NCBI GenBank assembly: GCA_963995525.1
Contig: OZ023205.1
Coordinates: 48,815,988-48,879,987, forward strand
Direction of reading: 5' to 3'
From: Escarpia spicata
Lineage: Eukaryota; Annelida; Polychaeta; Sabellida; Siboglinidae
Length of the DNA: 64,000 nucleotides
Under the pieces are notes generated by a model. That model was not told the DNA's origin, did not search any database, and worked only from the letters and a program-made list of their open reading frames with translations. Of the stretch, positions 49,772 through 61,643 are shown piece after piece (within the stretch, counting starts at the first letter, position 1; each line of letters begins with the position of its first letter). The position numbers were made by a program, and so were the translations under genes.

Positions 49772-49949
49772 GAGGCCTGGAGTCCTGTCCGGGATATGTG
49801 GACGAGCATGGGATCTGGAACAATGGGTTCTACTGCCCTCGATGGGGCGGGATCGGGGAACAGTACTGCTGTGGGGATGCCCACAATAGGTACTGCTGCC
49901 CCGAACCCAGGGACCCCATACAGCCCTCCTCAGGGAGCATCTCAAAACA
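49772..49949 (+). CDS. Shisa-family protein, six-cysteine ectodomain exon
   Basis: Internal exon of 178 bases. A CTAAC branch-point-like site (49,746-49,750), a pyrimidine-rich tract and TGTCTGCAG precede it. It enters with two bases (GA) of a split codon and leaves with two (CA) at a strong CA|GTAAGT donor. The ~58 residues contain the Shisa signature: a first cysteine in ESCPGY, FYCP, EQYCCG and NRYCC, giving six cysteines in the C...C...CC...CC order of the STMC6 superfamily. A Pro/Ser-rich linker follows. Shisa proteins are type I single-pass adaptors. Different members retain Wnt/FGF receptors in the ER, modulate AMPA receptors or bind WW-domain partners, and I cannot tell which applies here. 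The exon joins in phase to 61,644. The signal-peptide exon is not securely found. Besides 48,345-48,384, a phase-compatible weak candidate is 49,575-49,617 (MQFCFCVCFNV...), with a poor GTAGAT donor. Confidence 0.88.
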
Positions 49950-50131
49950 GTAAGTAAAAAATTATGAGATAACCCCTTCATTTACAGTTGTCCTGTTCAG
50001 GTTTGTTTAGATTACTTCTGTAAATTCATTAAAAGTGTCCTGCTGTTTTTAAAAAGCGAAACATCAATATATATAAAAAAAAAATTGTATATGACTATGT
50101 CATAGAATTATTTTAAGACCAACATCAGCGT

Positions 50132-50716
50132 TGTAACACCAATATGTCCTAAGTTATGTATACTTACATGTTAGGATGTAATGCCAATATGTCCTAAGTT
50201 ATGTATACTTACATGTTAAGATGTAACGCCATTATGTCCTAAGTTATGTATACTTACATGTTAAGATGTAACGCCAATATGTCCTAAGTTATGTATACTT
50301 ACATGTTAAGATGTAATGCCAATATGTCCTAAGTTATGTATACTTACATGTTAAGATGTAACGCCAATATGTCCTAAGTTATGTATACTTACATGTTAAG
50401 ATGTAACGCCAATATGTCCTAAGTTATGTATACTTACATGTTAAAATGTAACGCCATTATGTCCTAAGTTATGTATACTTAATGTTAAGATGTTACGCCA
50501 ATATGTCCTAAGTTATGTATACTTACATGTTAGGATGTAATGCCAATATGTCCTAAGTTATGTATACTTACATGTTAAGATGTAACGCCATTATGTCCTA
50601 AGTTATGTATACTTACATGTTAAGATGTAACGCCATTATGTCCTAAGTTATGTATACTTACATGTTAAGATGTAATGCCATTATGTCCTAAGTTATGTAT
50701 ACTTACATGTTAAGAC
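50132..50716. repeat. 45-bp minisatellite, about 13 copies
   Basis: The unit is GTAACGCCAATATGTCC, TAAGTTATGTATACTTA, CATGTTAAGAT. GTCCTAAG recurs at 50,146, 50,191 and 50,236, giving an exact 45-base period. One copy near 50,480 has lost a base. Variation is mostly at ACGCC/ATGCC and CCAATAT/CCATTAT. TAAGT and ACTTA within the unit form a short inverted repeat. Confidence 0.95.
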
Positions 50717-52335
50717 GTAATGCAACATTCCTTAATTTTATCAATCATTAATATGCAATAACTCTCACACAATTTCACACACAGTTCTGAACTTTGGCTA
50801 AAGTAGATTTCTCTATATTCCCAACATATTTGCCCAATTTCATCAAAATCAGAGGGGGTTCAAGAAAATTGTTGGTTGATTTCATATGGAATTACCTGTC
50901 ATACTTTGAAGTTAAAATCACACGTGTGTTTTTCATTTGCTTCATTTCATGAAACTAGTAATGCCTGCCCCGAAAGGTGGGCACCTGTTTATAATGTAGA
51001 ACTGAAATATAATGGTCACAGATATATGCTTCGTTTACCTTCAGAAAAATTAGCTTCTATGTAGTTGCTGACTTGCATCATACCATTTAGCGTTCGCTTT
51101 TAGCTGCTAAATAGTGCAGCTGCAACATGTAGATTCATGGCATCTTGTTATGTATAGATTGATTAACACGGCTATTTCTGCTTCTGTAGTGTTTAGTTAC
51201 TAAGGTGCGAGACAGCCAAACAGTCCATGCAACTTGTAGTAACAGTTCTTGTCAGATCATGTCACAAATTACCTTTATTGCACCCATTATCTACTGTAGC
51301 TGCAAATACCTCTAATGAGATAGGTACCGTTTTCAGTGGTTTACAAAGTTACATTTTATATTACCCAACATTCATTGGCTCTTGAGGAGTGCTTGATGGA
51401 AATGTATGTTTATATTGGAGTTGTTGTGGTTTTAATACTTGTAACAGAGAATACATTTGTGTCGTGTGCTAGCTAGTTATAAAATATGTACTTAACTACA
51501 GTGTGACAATAAATAAAACCTGGTTTTGTGAAATGTAAAAATATAATGTTGGTGTGAGACTATAGTGTGTGTGTTAATTCACGTCTTCAGTTTGTTTGTT
51601 CCGCTAACATAATATCGGACATGTAACAATTAGTCAAGCTGTTATACATTTATAATGACAAACTGATATTTCATAATGTTTCCACAGAAATCTGGGAAAT
51701 ATTTGCAGAAGCAAACGTACTTGTAATATTGGATATTCAGGCAGAAAACAAATGCCACCTTTGGTGTGTTCTTCCACTCGAAATCTGTGTTAAAATTCAG
51801 GCTAAGCTATTGTTATTTCAATATATTGTTTAACAAATAAAAGTTATGGTGATTAAATATGTTGGATACTAAAACATTTGTTACATAACATTACTTTAAA
51901 AAATACTTTCGTTAGTACCAGAAACGTCTTAAAAATACAGGGCAACACATTTCCCGTAGCGACTTTCAGTAGTGCTGCAATGACCGCTTACCAAGTTTCG
52001 CGTGTCCAACCAACATTTTCACATTTCCAGCTACAGCAAAGTAAACATCATCAACCGATCAACTACAAACCGTCCATCAGGTGGCACTGTAGTGACCACC
52101 ACGACACCGGAATTAATCCCACGGTAGTAAGTATGATACATGTTGTGTCTTTGCGTAAGAATATTTCCAAAGTTGGCACAATATCGAAGACATGTTTCTG
52201 CTGCTAATCCTAATGTGGATTCACTGAGTTTTCAAATCTCGACTAGCAAAAAAATGTAGTTTGTCTATCCAGATGGGGGTGTAGTGAGGGTGGGGTGGAG
52301 TAGGGACTGGGGGGGGTGAGTGTCATTGTCATAAA
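50717..52335. other. Intronic, nothing recognised
   Basis: Unique-looking AT-rich intron sequence. A 109-codon + frame (51,878-52,207) is unrecognised. Confidence 0.5.
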
Positions 52336-52676
52336 AACTACAACCAATGGATATGTAGTGTGGTGTGCCACATTGTCATCACCGTAGATACTACAACCAA
52401 TGGATATGTAGTGTGGTGTGCCACATTGTCATCACCGTAGATACTACAACCAATGGATATGTAGTGTGGTGTGCCACATTGTCATCACCGTAGATACTAC
52501 AACCAATGGATATGTAGTGTGGTGTGCCACATTGTCATCACCCTAGATACTACAACCAATGGATATGTAGTGTGGTGTACCACATTGTCATCACCGTAGA
52601 TACTACAACCAATGGATATGTAGTGTGGTGTGCCACATTGTCATCACTGTAGATACTACAACCAATAGAATTGTAG
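52336..52676. repeat. 53-bp minisatellite, 6 copies plus a partial
   Basis: Starts at 52,336, 52,389 and 52,442 through 52,654 give an exact 53-base period. Each unit holds ACTACAACCAATGG (a CCAAT motif), ATATGTAGTG, a TGTGGTGTGCCACA dyad and TTGTCATCACCGTAGA. Copies are nearly identical apart from CCGTAG/CCCTAG/CTGTAG and GTGCC/GTACC changes, indicating recent amplification or homogenisation. Confidence 0.95.
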
Positions 52677-54784
52677 TCCTTGAAGAGGGGTTTTTGGTTT
52701 TAACATTATATCGATAGTGGATTACACAAAATAGAAGCTATTTTGAGAAATAGAAGTTAAGATTGAGAGGATTTCACCCCTGTGCACCCTCCTAGTTTCA
52801 ACAATGTAGGTATTTGGGGCATTAATCAATAGGTTTCATGCTATCATTATTGAGTAAACCTTTCACACCTTTCAAACTATGAAGGGAAACTAAATCTAAC
52901 AATTGAGATTAATCATTAAACACTTGAAAGTGGTTTAACAAACCCTGTCGTGATTCTATCATTTAGTGTTCAGCAGCCAACTCTTGACAAAATCAGTTAT
53001 TGCGCGGCCATTTTTGTTTGATCAAGATATGTCATGGTATGCATACATTGATCCCATGGCTTCAAATAATGACATGAATAAATGCAGTATGCCACTAAGT
53101 GACTTAGGGTTTGCTGTAATCCATTTTTTAAAAACCACCATAAATCTTTTCTCATACAACCATGATATTCCCCTACCAGGTATTTATTTCCCAAAAATCT
53201 TACCTGTAGGTTAAAAGGAAATATTTCCTGGCCTGCCTGCATCCATCATTAACGTCCGTGTTGAATGTTTCCTCCCGTCAAAATCATGTTTCCTGAAAAT
53301 TGAATGTGTTTCCCACCCTTCAAAACATAAGCTGATGTTGAGCTATACCAGCATGTGCTGAAGTTTCATTTTCCTTTCTGAAAGGTTGCTATGTAGCTAG
53401 CTTCCTGCTGGGTAGGAAGTAGAATAATGAATTGCCCATGCTGTGTGTAACAGCCTTCAAGTTGATATCAGGGACATATCAGTCTGTTTTTTATTGTCAA
53501 ACTATGTTTTATAATATAAAACAATTTTTATTTGAGAATCTTTCCTAAATGTCCTTTAATGAAATATCAATAAATGACCATTTGTTCTTGGCCAGCTTAT
53601 GCACAGCCATGGAAGAACAAATTGTGAGTAGCGATTGTCACTAATACAGTACTTTGGACTTAAGCCATTTAATTTCTGCTGTTGCCAATTATGACATTGC
53701 ATGTACCAGATCATAATTTTAACATGAAACTGTTGAACCAACTTGCGAATGACCGACAACGCAAATTGTAATGTAAACTAGTATTCAGCTAATTTACAGT
53801 CCTTGTGGACAAAGCTGATCAGGGGTATGCACTCACAAGATCAGGTGACATTATTGACGCCTGTGAAACAAGTTCTGGTTCATTAAAAGAGATTTGGAGT
53901 GCCAAGAATTTGTTGTTAATACCATAGAGACTTATAATGTGATTTTGTGATAAAAACAATGGGAATTCGTACATCCAGAAGTAGGCCTTACTCACTGTAG
54001 TCATCCAGACTGACGGAAAATTAGATGGATTGTTTCATAACTGTTATCAGATGATCGAGACGTTTGCATCCCGCCTCAAAATTGGCATTTTATTAAAGCC
54101 ATCTGCCGCTATTTTGGTGCGAAGATTTGTCAGTGATTTCAGCCACGCGAGACGATAACCTGGATGAGACACTCTGGCCAGATGATCCCGCCAAAAAGGT
54201 TAAAGCAGGATTACTCAGCGGTTAATGGCATTCTCAAGAAGACATTGTTTGGGATTCCAGTAATCAACAAACCCTTTTGCCGCTGCTGTCAGGTTTTATT
54301 GCCTCCGGTATATCTAATTCTCACTTCGGTCCCCTGGTGGGCACTTGGGTAATCGAATAGAAGTCGCACCGAATCTCTGGGCAATGTTAGTGTGATTCTC
54401 CTCCCCCGAGTTTATGGTGCAAATTTATATCAAGAATTGGCTGCTGAACACTGTTAGAACGCTGATGGAATTGCTAAAATTTTTATTTTGGACAAGGAGT
54501 AATTTATCCTGTTATCTCTAGTTTTTCTTTGTAGAATCAGCAAAAAGTTATTGATTAATCAGGAATCAGGAAATTATAATCATATTGAGAAAAAACCATG
54601 TGTAAGGATTTTTTCCTATGTGTTAGTTGTGAAAGAAACTTGAGAACATTTTAAGAATATGAGGCAGGATATTGTTGAATGGCGACAGTTTTATTGGGTG
54701 TTAGTGGTGGTGCGAGTTTAGATTTGTTTGTTATTTACATGGAGAAAGAGAGAAAAACAGAAAGCTTTATGAAGCATCTATGAG
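52677..54784. other. Intronic; one CpG-richer stretch
   Basis: Mostly featureless. From about 54,040 to 54,500 the sequence is of higher complexity and contains several CG sites (CCACGCGAGACGATAACC, GCCGCTATTTTGG), a composition seen in candidate regulatory DNA. No exon recognised. Confidence 0.4.
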
Positions 54785-55540
54785 TGGAGAAGGGATGATA
54801 GAGTAGACTGTGTATGGTTTCGCATGAATGGAGAAGGGATGATAGAGCAGACTGTGTATGGTTTCACTTGAATGGAGAAGGGATGATAGAGCAGACTGTG
54901 TATGGTTTCACGTGAATGGAGAAGGGATGATAGAGCAGACTGTGTATGGTTTCACGTGAATGGAGAAGGGATGATAGAGCAGAATGTGTATGGTTTCATG
55001 TGAATGGAGAAGGGATGATAGAGCAGACTGTGTATGGTTTCACATGAATGGAGAAGGGATGATAGAGCAGAATGTGTATGGTTTCATGTGAATGGAGAAG
55101 GGATGATAGAGCAGACTGTGTATGGTTTCATGTGAATGGAGAAAGGATGATAGAGCAGACTGAGTATGGTTTCACGTGAATGGAGAAGGGATGATAGAGC
55201 AGACTGTGTATGGTTTCACATGAATGGAGAAGGGATGATAGAGCAGAATGTGTATGGTTTCATGTGAATGGAGAAGGGATGATAGAGCAGACTGTGTATG
55301 GTTTCATGTGAATGGAGAAGGGATGATAGAGCAGACTGAGTATGGTTTCACGTGAATGGAGAAGGGATGATAGAGCAGACTGTGTATGGTTTCATGTGAA
55401 TGGAGAAGGGATGATAGAGCAGACTGAGTATGGTTTCATGTGAATGGAGAAGGGATGATAGAGCAGACTGTGTATGGTTTCACGTAAATGGAGAAGGGAT
55501 GATAGAGCAGACTGAGTATGGTTTCACATGAATGGAGTAG
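54785..55540. repeat. 44-bp minisatellite, 17 copies plus a partial
   Basis: Unit TGGAGAAGGGATGATAGAGC, AGACTGTGTATGG, TTTCACGTGAA. Starts at 54,785, 54,829 and onward to 55,533 give an exact 44-base period. The last block varies between TTCACGTGAA (an E-box palindrome), TTCATGTGAA and TTCACATGAA, and the middle between TGTGTATGG and TGAGTATGG. Confidence 0.95.
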
Positions 55541-58500
55541 TTCATCACCACTCAGGCAGTCTGTAGTGAATGGAAAAAAGAAGCATCAATAGACTAAGAA
55601 GAGATCTTGTTCAGATTAAATAAATGATTGCAAAGCTGGTGAAAATATGGAAGTTGTATTATTGGTATTTGTAAGATAAAACTAAACTTATTTTGTATTT
55701 AAATTAAGATGCAGTTATTAAAACATTTACCGAGTGAAATAGTTCAAACACATCAGGAAATTGTCATGGTAAAAGCCTACGCTAAAACAACTTATTTATG
55801 AAACTAATTAAACGGGTACTGATCCACCCCAAAGTATCCCCCTCACCTGTGAAAACTCAACCATTAGACCACCAAGGATCCACCCACCGATTTGGGGGGC
55901 TCCACCCACACCCCAATCTGCCACAAAAGTTTCTGATTAGGTCCACATGCTAAAAGCCTTGCTTGAGTGAGCTAGGTGTGACGAAAGACCCTCAGGAATA
56001 TTTTTATTACCCCCACGCCGGATTCACACATCATTTCTAGGCACATTAGCGTTTTATTACGATGTGCATTCGTCAATGGTTAGTTGAGGAGTAGTGGTGA
56101 ATTAACAGGACACTCAGTCAAAGGTTCATGTGGTGGCACAAGTCAGTACTGGAGGAGTTTAGAGTTAGTGACAGCACCATGTGTACGTCACGCTACAGTC
56201 ATTTTTGGTGTGGGTTCATGTAATTACCGCCACATGGCCAAGAACTTTGGGCAAACATTTGCAGTCTCTGGCCACTGCATGATGCACTTACGGAACACTC
56301 TGGCTTCTGCCAGTGGAGTACACGACTGTGTATTCAGGCTGTACTCAACTGTGCAGTCGGCTGCGTATTCACCTCAAACATTACAGCAGTAGCATGTGTT
56401 GCATTTATAACATGCCCATACGCGTGTATTTGCATCTACACGGTACTAATTTACGCACACTTGCATTTGAATAAATGTAACTTTTGTAAATGTGTATGTA
56501 TATTCATAATTATTTATGTTTATACATGTTTGTTTACCGGCATGTACTAATTTATGCATAAGTGCACTAACAAAATTAACACATTAACTACTAACACCTT
56601 TTCGCTTTAAAAAAAAAGAGTTACGCTCACTTTTTATTTGGCTTTATTACTGCCTGAAAGCATTATATGTGCAAACAAGATGTAATTAAGGTTAATCTCT
56701 GTATAGTGACAGCAGCTATTGTCAACATACCCCGTACCTTTGTTGAGATATGAATATTGTAGTTTCACTCTGTTTTATATCACATTGCGGTCTTGAGGAT
56801 ATATTCAAACTTTTCGGAAGATACGGAATAACTCAACAAAATCGTTATTTAAAAAAGTAATATTCATTAGTTATATTTATGTCAGGAACTTGTTCCAGAC
56901 TTCAAACCAATGCACGAATCCTGATTTGATATTTGGAGTTGCACACTAGAGGTAACTTCCATGATGAATCATGCATAAAAAACCACACATAAACATAACA
57001 CTTGGTTTTATATCATCTGTGGTTCACCAAAGTTTTTCATCTATTACAAAGAAAAGAATAATGATTGACCCTGTGGATTGACCCTGATCATCTGTGCCAT
57101 TAAGGCATTGACACTAACCACTGCCCTGCTGAGATTGCAAGGATTCACTCAGGGCATGACAGGGTCATTCATCATTGTGGACATGACTTAATTATTAAAT
57201 TCACTAATTACTAAATGCTATCAGCCTTAGCACTGTGGCTGTCGGGTGACTTTGACAGGGCGCATATTTGACAACAGGTGATGGGCCTGAATTATGTAAT
57301 CTTAATGGAACAATAGTTGTAGCTTCCCCGCCTCCCCTGGGCTAATCTACCCCTCCCCTGACATTTATCCATCATCATTACCGTATTTAGACTACAAACC
57401 AGTAAGCGGCTTTATTCCCTCACAGTCTGTTCTCATCCGCAGACGTTTCCACAACTGCGTGATATTTAATATAAATTTGATGGAGTGAATAATGAACTGG
57501 AAAAAGTGTTTAATTGTGGCTGTAGTTGCCGGTTTGACACGGAAACCGATCATTAAATCATGCCTCTGGCCACCTTCCACGTTTAATCTCGGCATTTCAG
57601 AAATGCTTTGTTCAGAGCCCTTCTGTTGAGAGCTGCTGCTTTCTCTTAATAAAGGCTTTGTTGTGGAGTTGACTGCCTGTGGCTAAGTGATGTCAATTAT
57701 CAAGTTGAGGCCCTTCAGCTAAATGAGTAGAACACCGCTGCAGCGACTGGTATCAATTAACTAAGTCTTCGGTTTATAAATTCAGTTATTTAACATGATT
57801 TTGTCAATCTAGTTTACATCATGGAGTTTATCCAATGTTGGATTAGACATAATTAAGCATAGAAATTGGCATAGATAAATACATGGGTGATATTCCACTG
57901 TAAACACTATAACATACAGTGTCTCAATGTTTTATGAAAAATAATAATAGTAAAACGTTATTTTAACACCATCAAATCTGGGGCTAATGCCATGTTCACG
58001 TGTGTTTTCAAACATATTAATTAACATAATAAAACTTGTATGCATAAATATGTACAGTGCAAATAGTACAGATAATAATAAAAAGGGGGCTTAGTCGTAG
58101 TAATAATGATACGTTTGCTGTATGGCATGTTAAAAACTATATTGTTCATATGTGTAAATGATTTAAAGAAAATATGATGCTGTATAAACTATACACATTC
58201 AAACAGCTTGATGACCAATATATATTTTAATGAATTATATATGTATATATATATATTTTTTGAATTTGTTCATTCTCTGTTTATGACTACCAACCTTACC
58301 ATTCAACCATTCATGAATTTCTGCCGACAGTGTCCATCATGCATGTTGACAAGGGTCAGGTGTTCATTGGATCGTAATTTGCGGTATGCAGACGTGTCAT
58401 TAATTAACACCTGCAAAGTTATGTTCCCTCAGCATGCAATGAAACATGACATTCGCATTCGACACATCTGAATTACTAGATAAAGGTCCAAGTATATTTA

Positions 58501-59403
58501 AAAAATGGTTCTTACAACACATTTGGGTGGTAAGGATGTTGGTCTATCTGATAGTATATGTAACATACTATTACGGTTAAACCAACTGGATATTACATCT
58601 TTAAATTCAATAGCAATTCAGTTACACAACTGTGACTGTTTCTTCCAAGTGAACTGATTCAAATGTTGGACCTGAAAAGTATCTACTACAATTTCAAATT
58701 ATAGGAAAGTTCACTGTAGATAAATATATACAAAGGTACTTTAGGCCCAAAAAACTAGCGTAGCGACAGCCATAACCATGATAGACCATAAATCTCTCTC
58801 CTAGCAGACTCATCTCAGAGATGGAGAATTAATGTGCCAAGCAGTTGAAAGATGCAGTGCAATCTGTGGACATGTTGTTTTAGGGTTTGCATGACCTGTA
58901 GCAGGGTGTTGACATCAACTGCCAGGGGGGAGACCAGGGTGAGAGATGGGGGATCCCTCAGGTGGGGTGCTAGGGAGGGTGTTTATAGAGGTCCTGTCTT
59001 TGTGTGGGAAGATACAAGATGAGCCAGGGGGGTAAACAAGAGTTGTCTCCCAGACCTCGTGACTGGGGCTGTGAACTAAGTCTGTGAACTGTGTCTGTGA
59101 ACGCAGGAAGGAGATGTTGTCATGATTTAGACAGCTGTGAACATCTTGTCTCCCACCCCCCACCCCCCCGTTTCCCTCTCCACCCAGTCTTCCTTCCCCT
59201 CCCTCTTTCCTAATCCCAGTCACGTCCTGTATTCCACCCTAATATTTCCTTCCTGGTTTATTTCCCATTTGCTCCCTAAGCTTCTTAAATCACGTATCCA
59301 ATCAATTCCTCACTTGGTTCCTTTTTCTCTCCCTCTGTTTTTGCTTGCTTCTCTCGTTCGTCCTTCCTTCCCTCCATCTATCACATATTGCGATTAGTCC
59401 CAG
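55541..59403. other. Intronic; one CpG-richer stretch
   Basis: No exon recognised. From about 57,230 to 57,780 the sequence is of higher complexity with several CG sites and homeodomain-type cores (GATCATTAAATC, TCAATTATC). The 102-codon frame at 56,084-56,392 is unrecognised. Confidence 0.4.
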
Positions 59404-59633
59404 TCCACCCCTCACCCCACCCCATCCCACTCCACTCCTCATCCCACCCCATCCCACTCCACCCCTCATCCCACCCCATCCCATCCCACTCCACACCTCA
59501 TCCCACTCCACCCCTCATCCCACCCCATCCCACTCCACACCTCATCCCACACATCCCACTCCACCCCTCATCCCATCCCACACCACCCCTCATCCCACTT
59601 CATCCTCATCTCATTTATATATCTCCCATTCCA
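59404..59633. repeat. G-free CCCATCCCACTCC repeat
   Basis: 230 consecutive + strand bases contain no G. CCTCATCCCACCCCATCCC and ACTCCACACCTCATCCC blocks repeat irregularly. Long Pro/His/Ser frames on + and Trp/Gly frames on - result from this composition and are not genes. Confidence 0.9.
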
Positions 59634-60309
59634 GGCACATCCCTATCCTGGTTCACCCCCTCTTCCTTGGAAACTCCACACAACTCCCACTGGCTGCATG
59701 TCTGTCACATGACACATTGATATGGCGTGAGTCAGACAGTGAACTGCTGGTCTGCCACTAAGCGACACCAGTCTGTCCAGCCAGTCGCAACAGGAGATGG
59801 GAGTAATCCCACAGTGGCTGAATAATTTATCTGTTTCACAGTTAATTGTTTCACACGCGGAAACGACTTCCAAGATGATCCTTCACTAAATCCGCCCATG
59901 TAGGCTCATTTATGTTTATGCTTTCAGCATACTCATACATCGCATGCCAAAACTAAAAGCAATTCCCTGAAGAATGAAGAAGTGCTCATCTAAATAAATT
60001 ATTAGTTTTTTATGAACTGTTTTTTCTCTCTTTAGCATGCAGAAAACTAAGTAACAGATAAACACATTCCTTTCGCACTTTCTGTTTTCATTGATCCTGA
60101 AACTAGGAAAATGACCGTCTCAAAGGAAGCAACCCATCCATTAGTGCATCAGCTCTGGTATTTGTAGAGGGTAAATGATGTCTGCATCAAGGTGTCAACA
60201 TCGCTCCAACACATTCCACCTTGCTGTAAACAAATGCTGCTAAAACTTGTGTTCTTCTTCTAAATATTTACCAAAGGAACATGACGCACACTGAATTCTG
60301 TTTTTGTCG
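59634..60309. other. Intronic, nothing recognised
   Basis: Short unique-looking spacer between the G-free tract and the 32-bp array. Confidence 0.5.
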
Positions 60310-61636
60310 AAATGTTCAACTGTCAACTGTGTTCTGTTCTATGACAACCCACTTAGCCAGGTTCTGTTTGTTTGCCATACTCACTGCTGGAACATGTTTC
60401 ACATTGTGATGGTCCACTGTGAAAGATGTTTAGTCTTGTTTGCAATGTTCACTGCTGGAACGTGGTCCACATTGAAACAATATGATATAAAACGTGTTCT
60501 GCATCATCCTTTTGTGACAGGCAACTGCAAAGCATGTTCTGCATTGTACCATTCACCAATGAAACATGTTCTGCATTGTACCATTCACCAATGAAACATG
60601 TTCTGCATTGTACCATTCACCAATGAAACATGTTCTACATTGGTACATTCACCAATGAAACATGTTCTGCATTGTACCATTCACCAATGAAATGTTCTAC
60701 ATTGGTACATTCACCAATGAAACATGTTCTACATTGGCACATTCACCAATGAAACATTTTCTACATTGGCACATTCACCAATGAAACATGTTCTACATTG
60801 GTATGTTTACCAATGAAACATGTTCTACATTGGCACAGTCATCAATGAAATATGTTCTACATTGGTACACTCACCAATGAAACATGTTCTACTTGGGTAC
60901 ATTCACCAATGAAACATGTTCTACATTGGCACATTCACCAATGAAACATGTTCTACATTGGTACGTTTACCAATGAAACATGTTCTACATTGGTACATTC
61001 ACCAATGAAACATGTTCTACATTGGCACATTCACCAATGAAACATGTTCTACATTGGTACGTTTACCAATGAAACATGTTCTACATTGGCACATTCACCA
61101 ATGAAACATGTTCTACATTGGCACATTCACCAATGAAACATGTTCTACATTGGTACGTTTACCAATGAAACATGTTCTACATTGGCACATTCACCAATGA
61201 AATATGTTCTACATTGGCACATTAACCAATGAAACATGTTCTACATTGGCACATTTATCAATGAAACATGTTCTACATTGGCACATTTACCAATGAAACA
61301 TGTTCTACATTGGCACATTCACCAATGAAACATGTTCTACATTGGCACATTCGCCAATGAAACATGTTCTACATTCGTCAGTGGAATATGTTCTATATTG
61401 TGACATTCATCAGTGAAAAGTGTTCTAGATTGTAACATTCACCAGTAAACATGTTCTACGTTGTGCCAGTCACCTGTGAAACATGTTCTATATTGTGACA
61501 TTCACCAGTGAAATATGTTCTATATTGTAACATTCACCAGTGAAATGTGTTCTAGATTGTAACATTCACTAGTAAACATGTTCTACATTGTGCCAGTCAC
61601 CTGTGAAACATGTTCTATATTGTGACATTTTTCCGT
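60310..61636. repeat. 32-bp minisatellite, about 26 good copies plus degenerate flanks
   Basis: The core unit ATTCACCAATGAAACATG, TTCTACATTGGCAC repeats with an exact 32-base period in the centre (for example 60,901 to 60,933). Copies before 60,540 and after 61,376 are more diverged, with GCTGGAACATG and CACCAGTGAAATATG forms. Subtypes GGCACATTCACC, GGTACGTTTACC and GGTACATTCACC alternate in runs. CATTGG and CCAATG in neighbouring halves form a dyad, and AACATGTT is palindromic. The array ends within about 10 bases of the AG that opens the Shisa transmembrane exon. Confidence 0.93.
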
Positions 61637-61643
61637 GTTCCAG

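Larger units (their letters stand above)
49950..61643 (+). other. Shisa-gene intron, 11.7 kb
   Basis: It starts GTAAGT and ends TTCCAG. The intron contains four separate minisatellites (annotated individually), a 230-base G-free tract and stretches of unique sequence. Two higher-complexity, CpG-richer stretches at about 54,040-54,500 and 57,230-57,780 may be regulatory, though the evidence is compositional only. Open frames of 60-138 codons in the intron are unrecognised or are repeat translations. Confidence 0.8.

Noticed and set aside
24093..50716. Common origin of the 41-bp and 45-bp minisatellites (shared TGTCC.AAG.TT)
   Set aside because: The shared stretch is about 10 bases with mismatches; the remaining parts of the units do not align.
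59302..59761. Pro/His/Ser-rich 110- and 138-codon frames
   Set aside because: They come from the G-free CCCATCC repeat, with no splice borders or domain.
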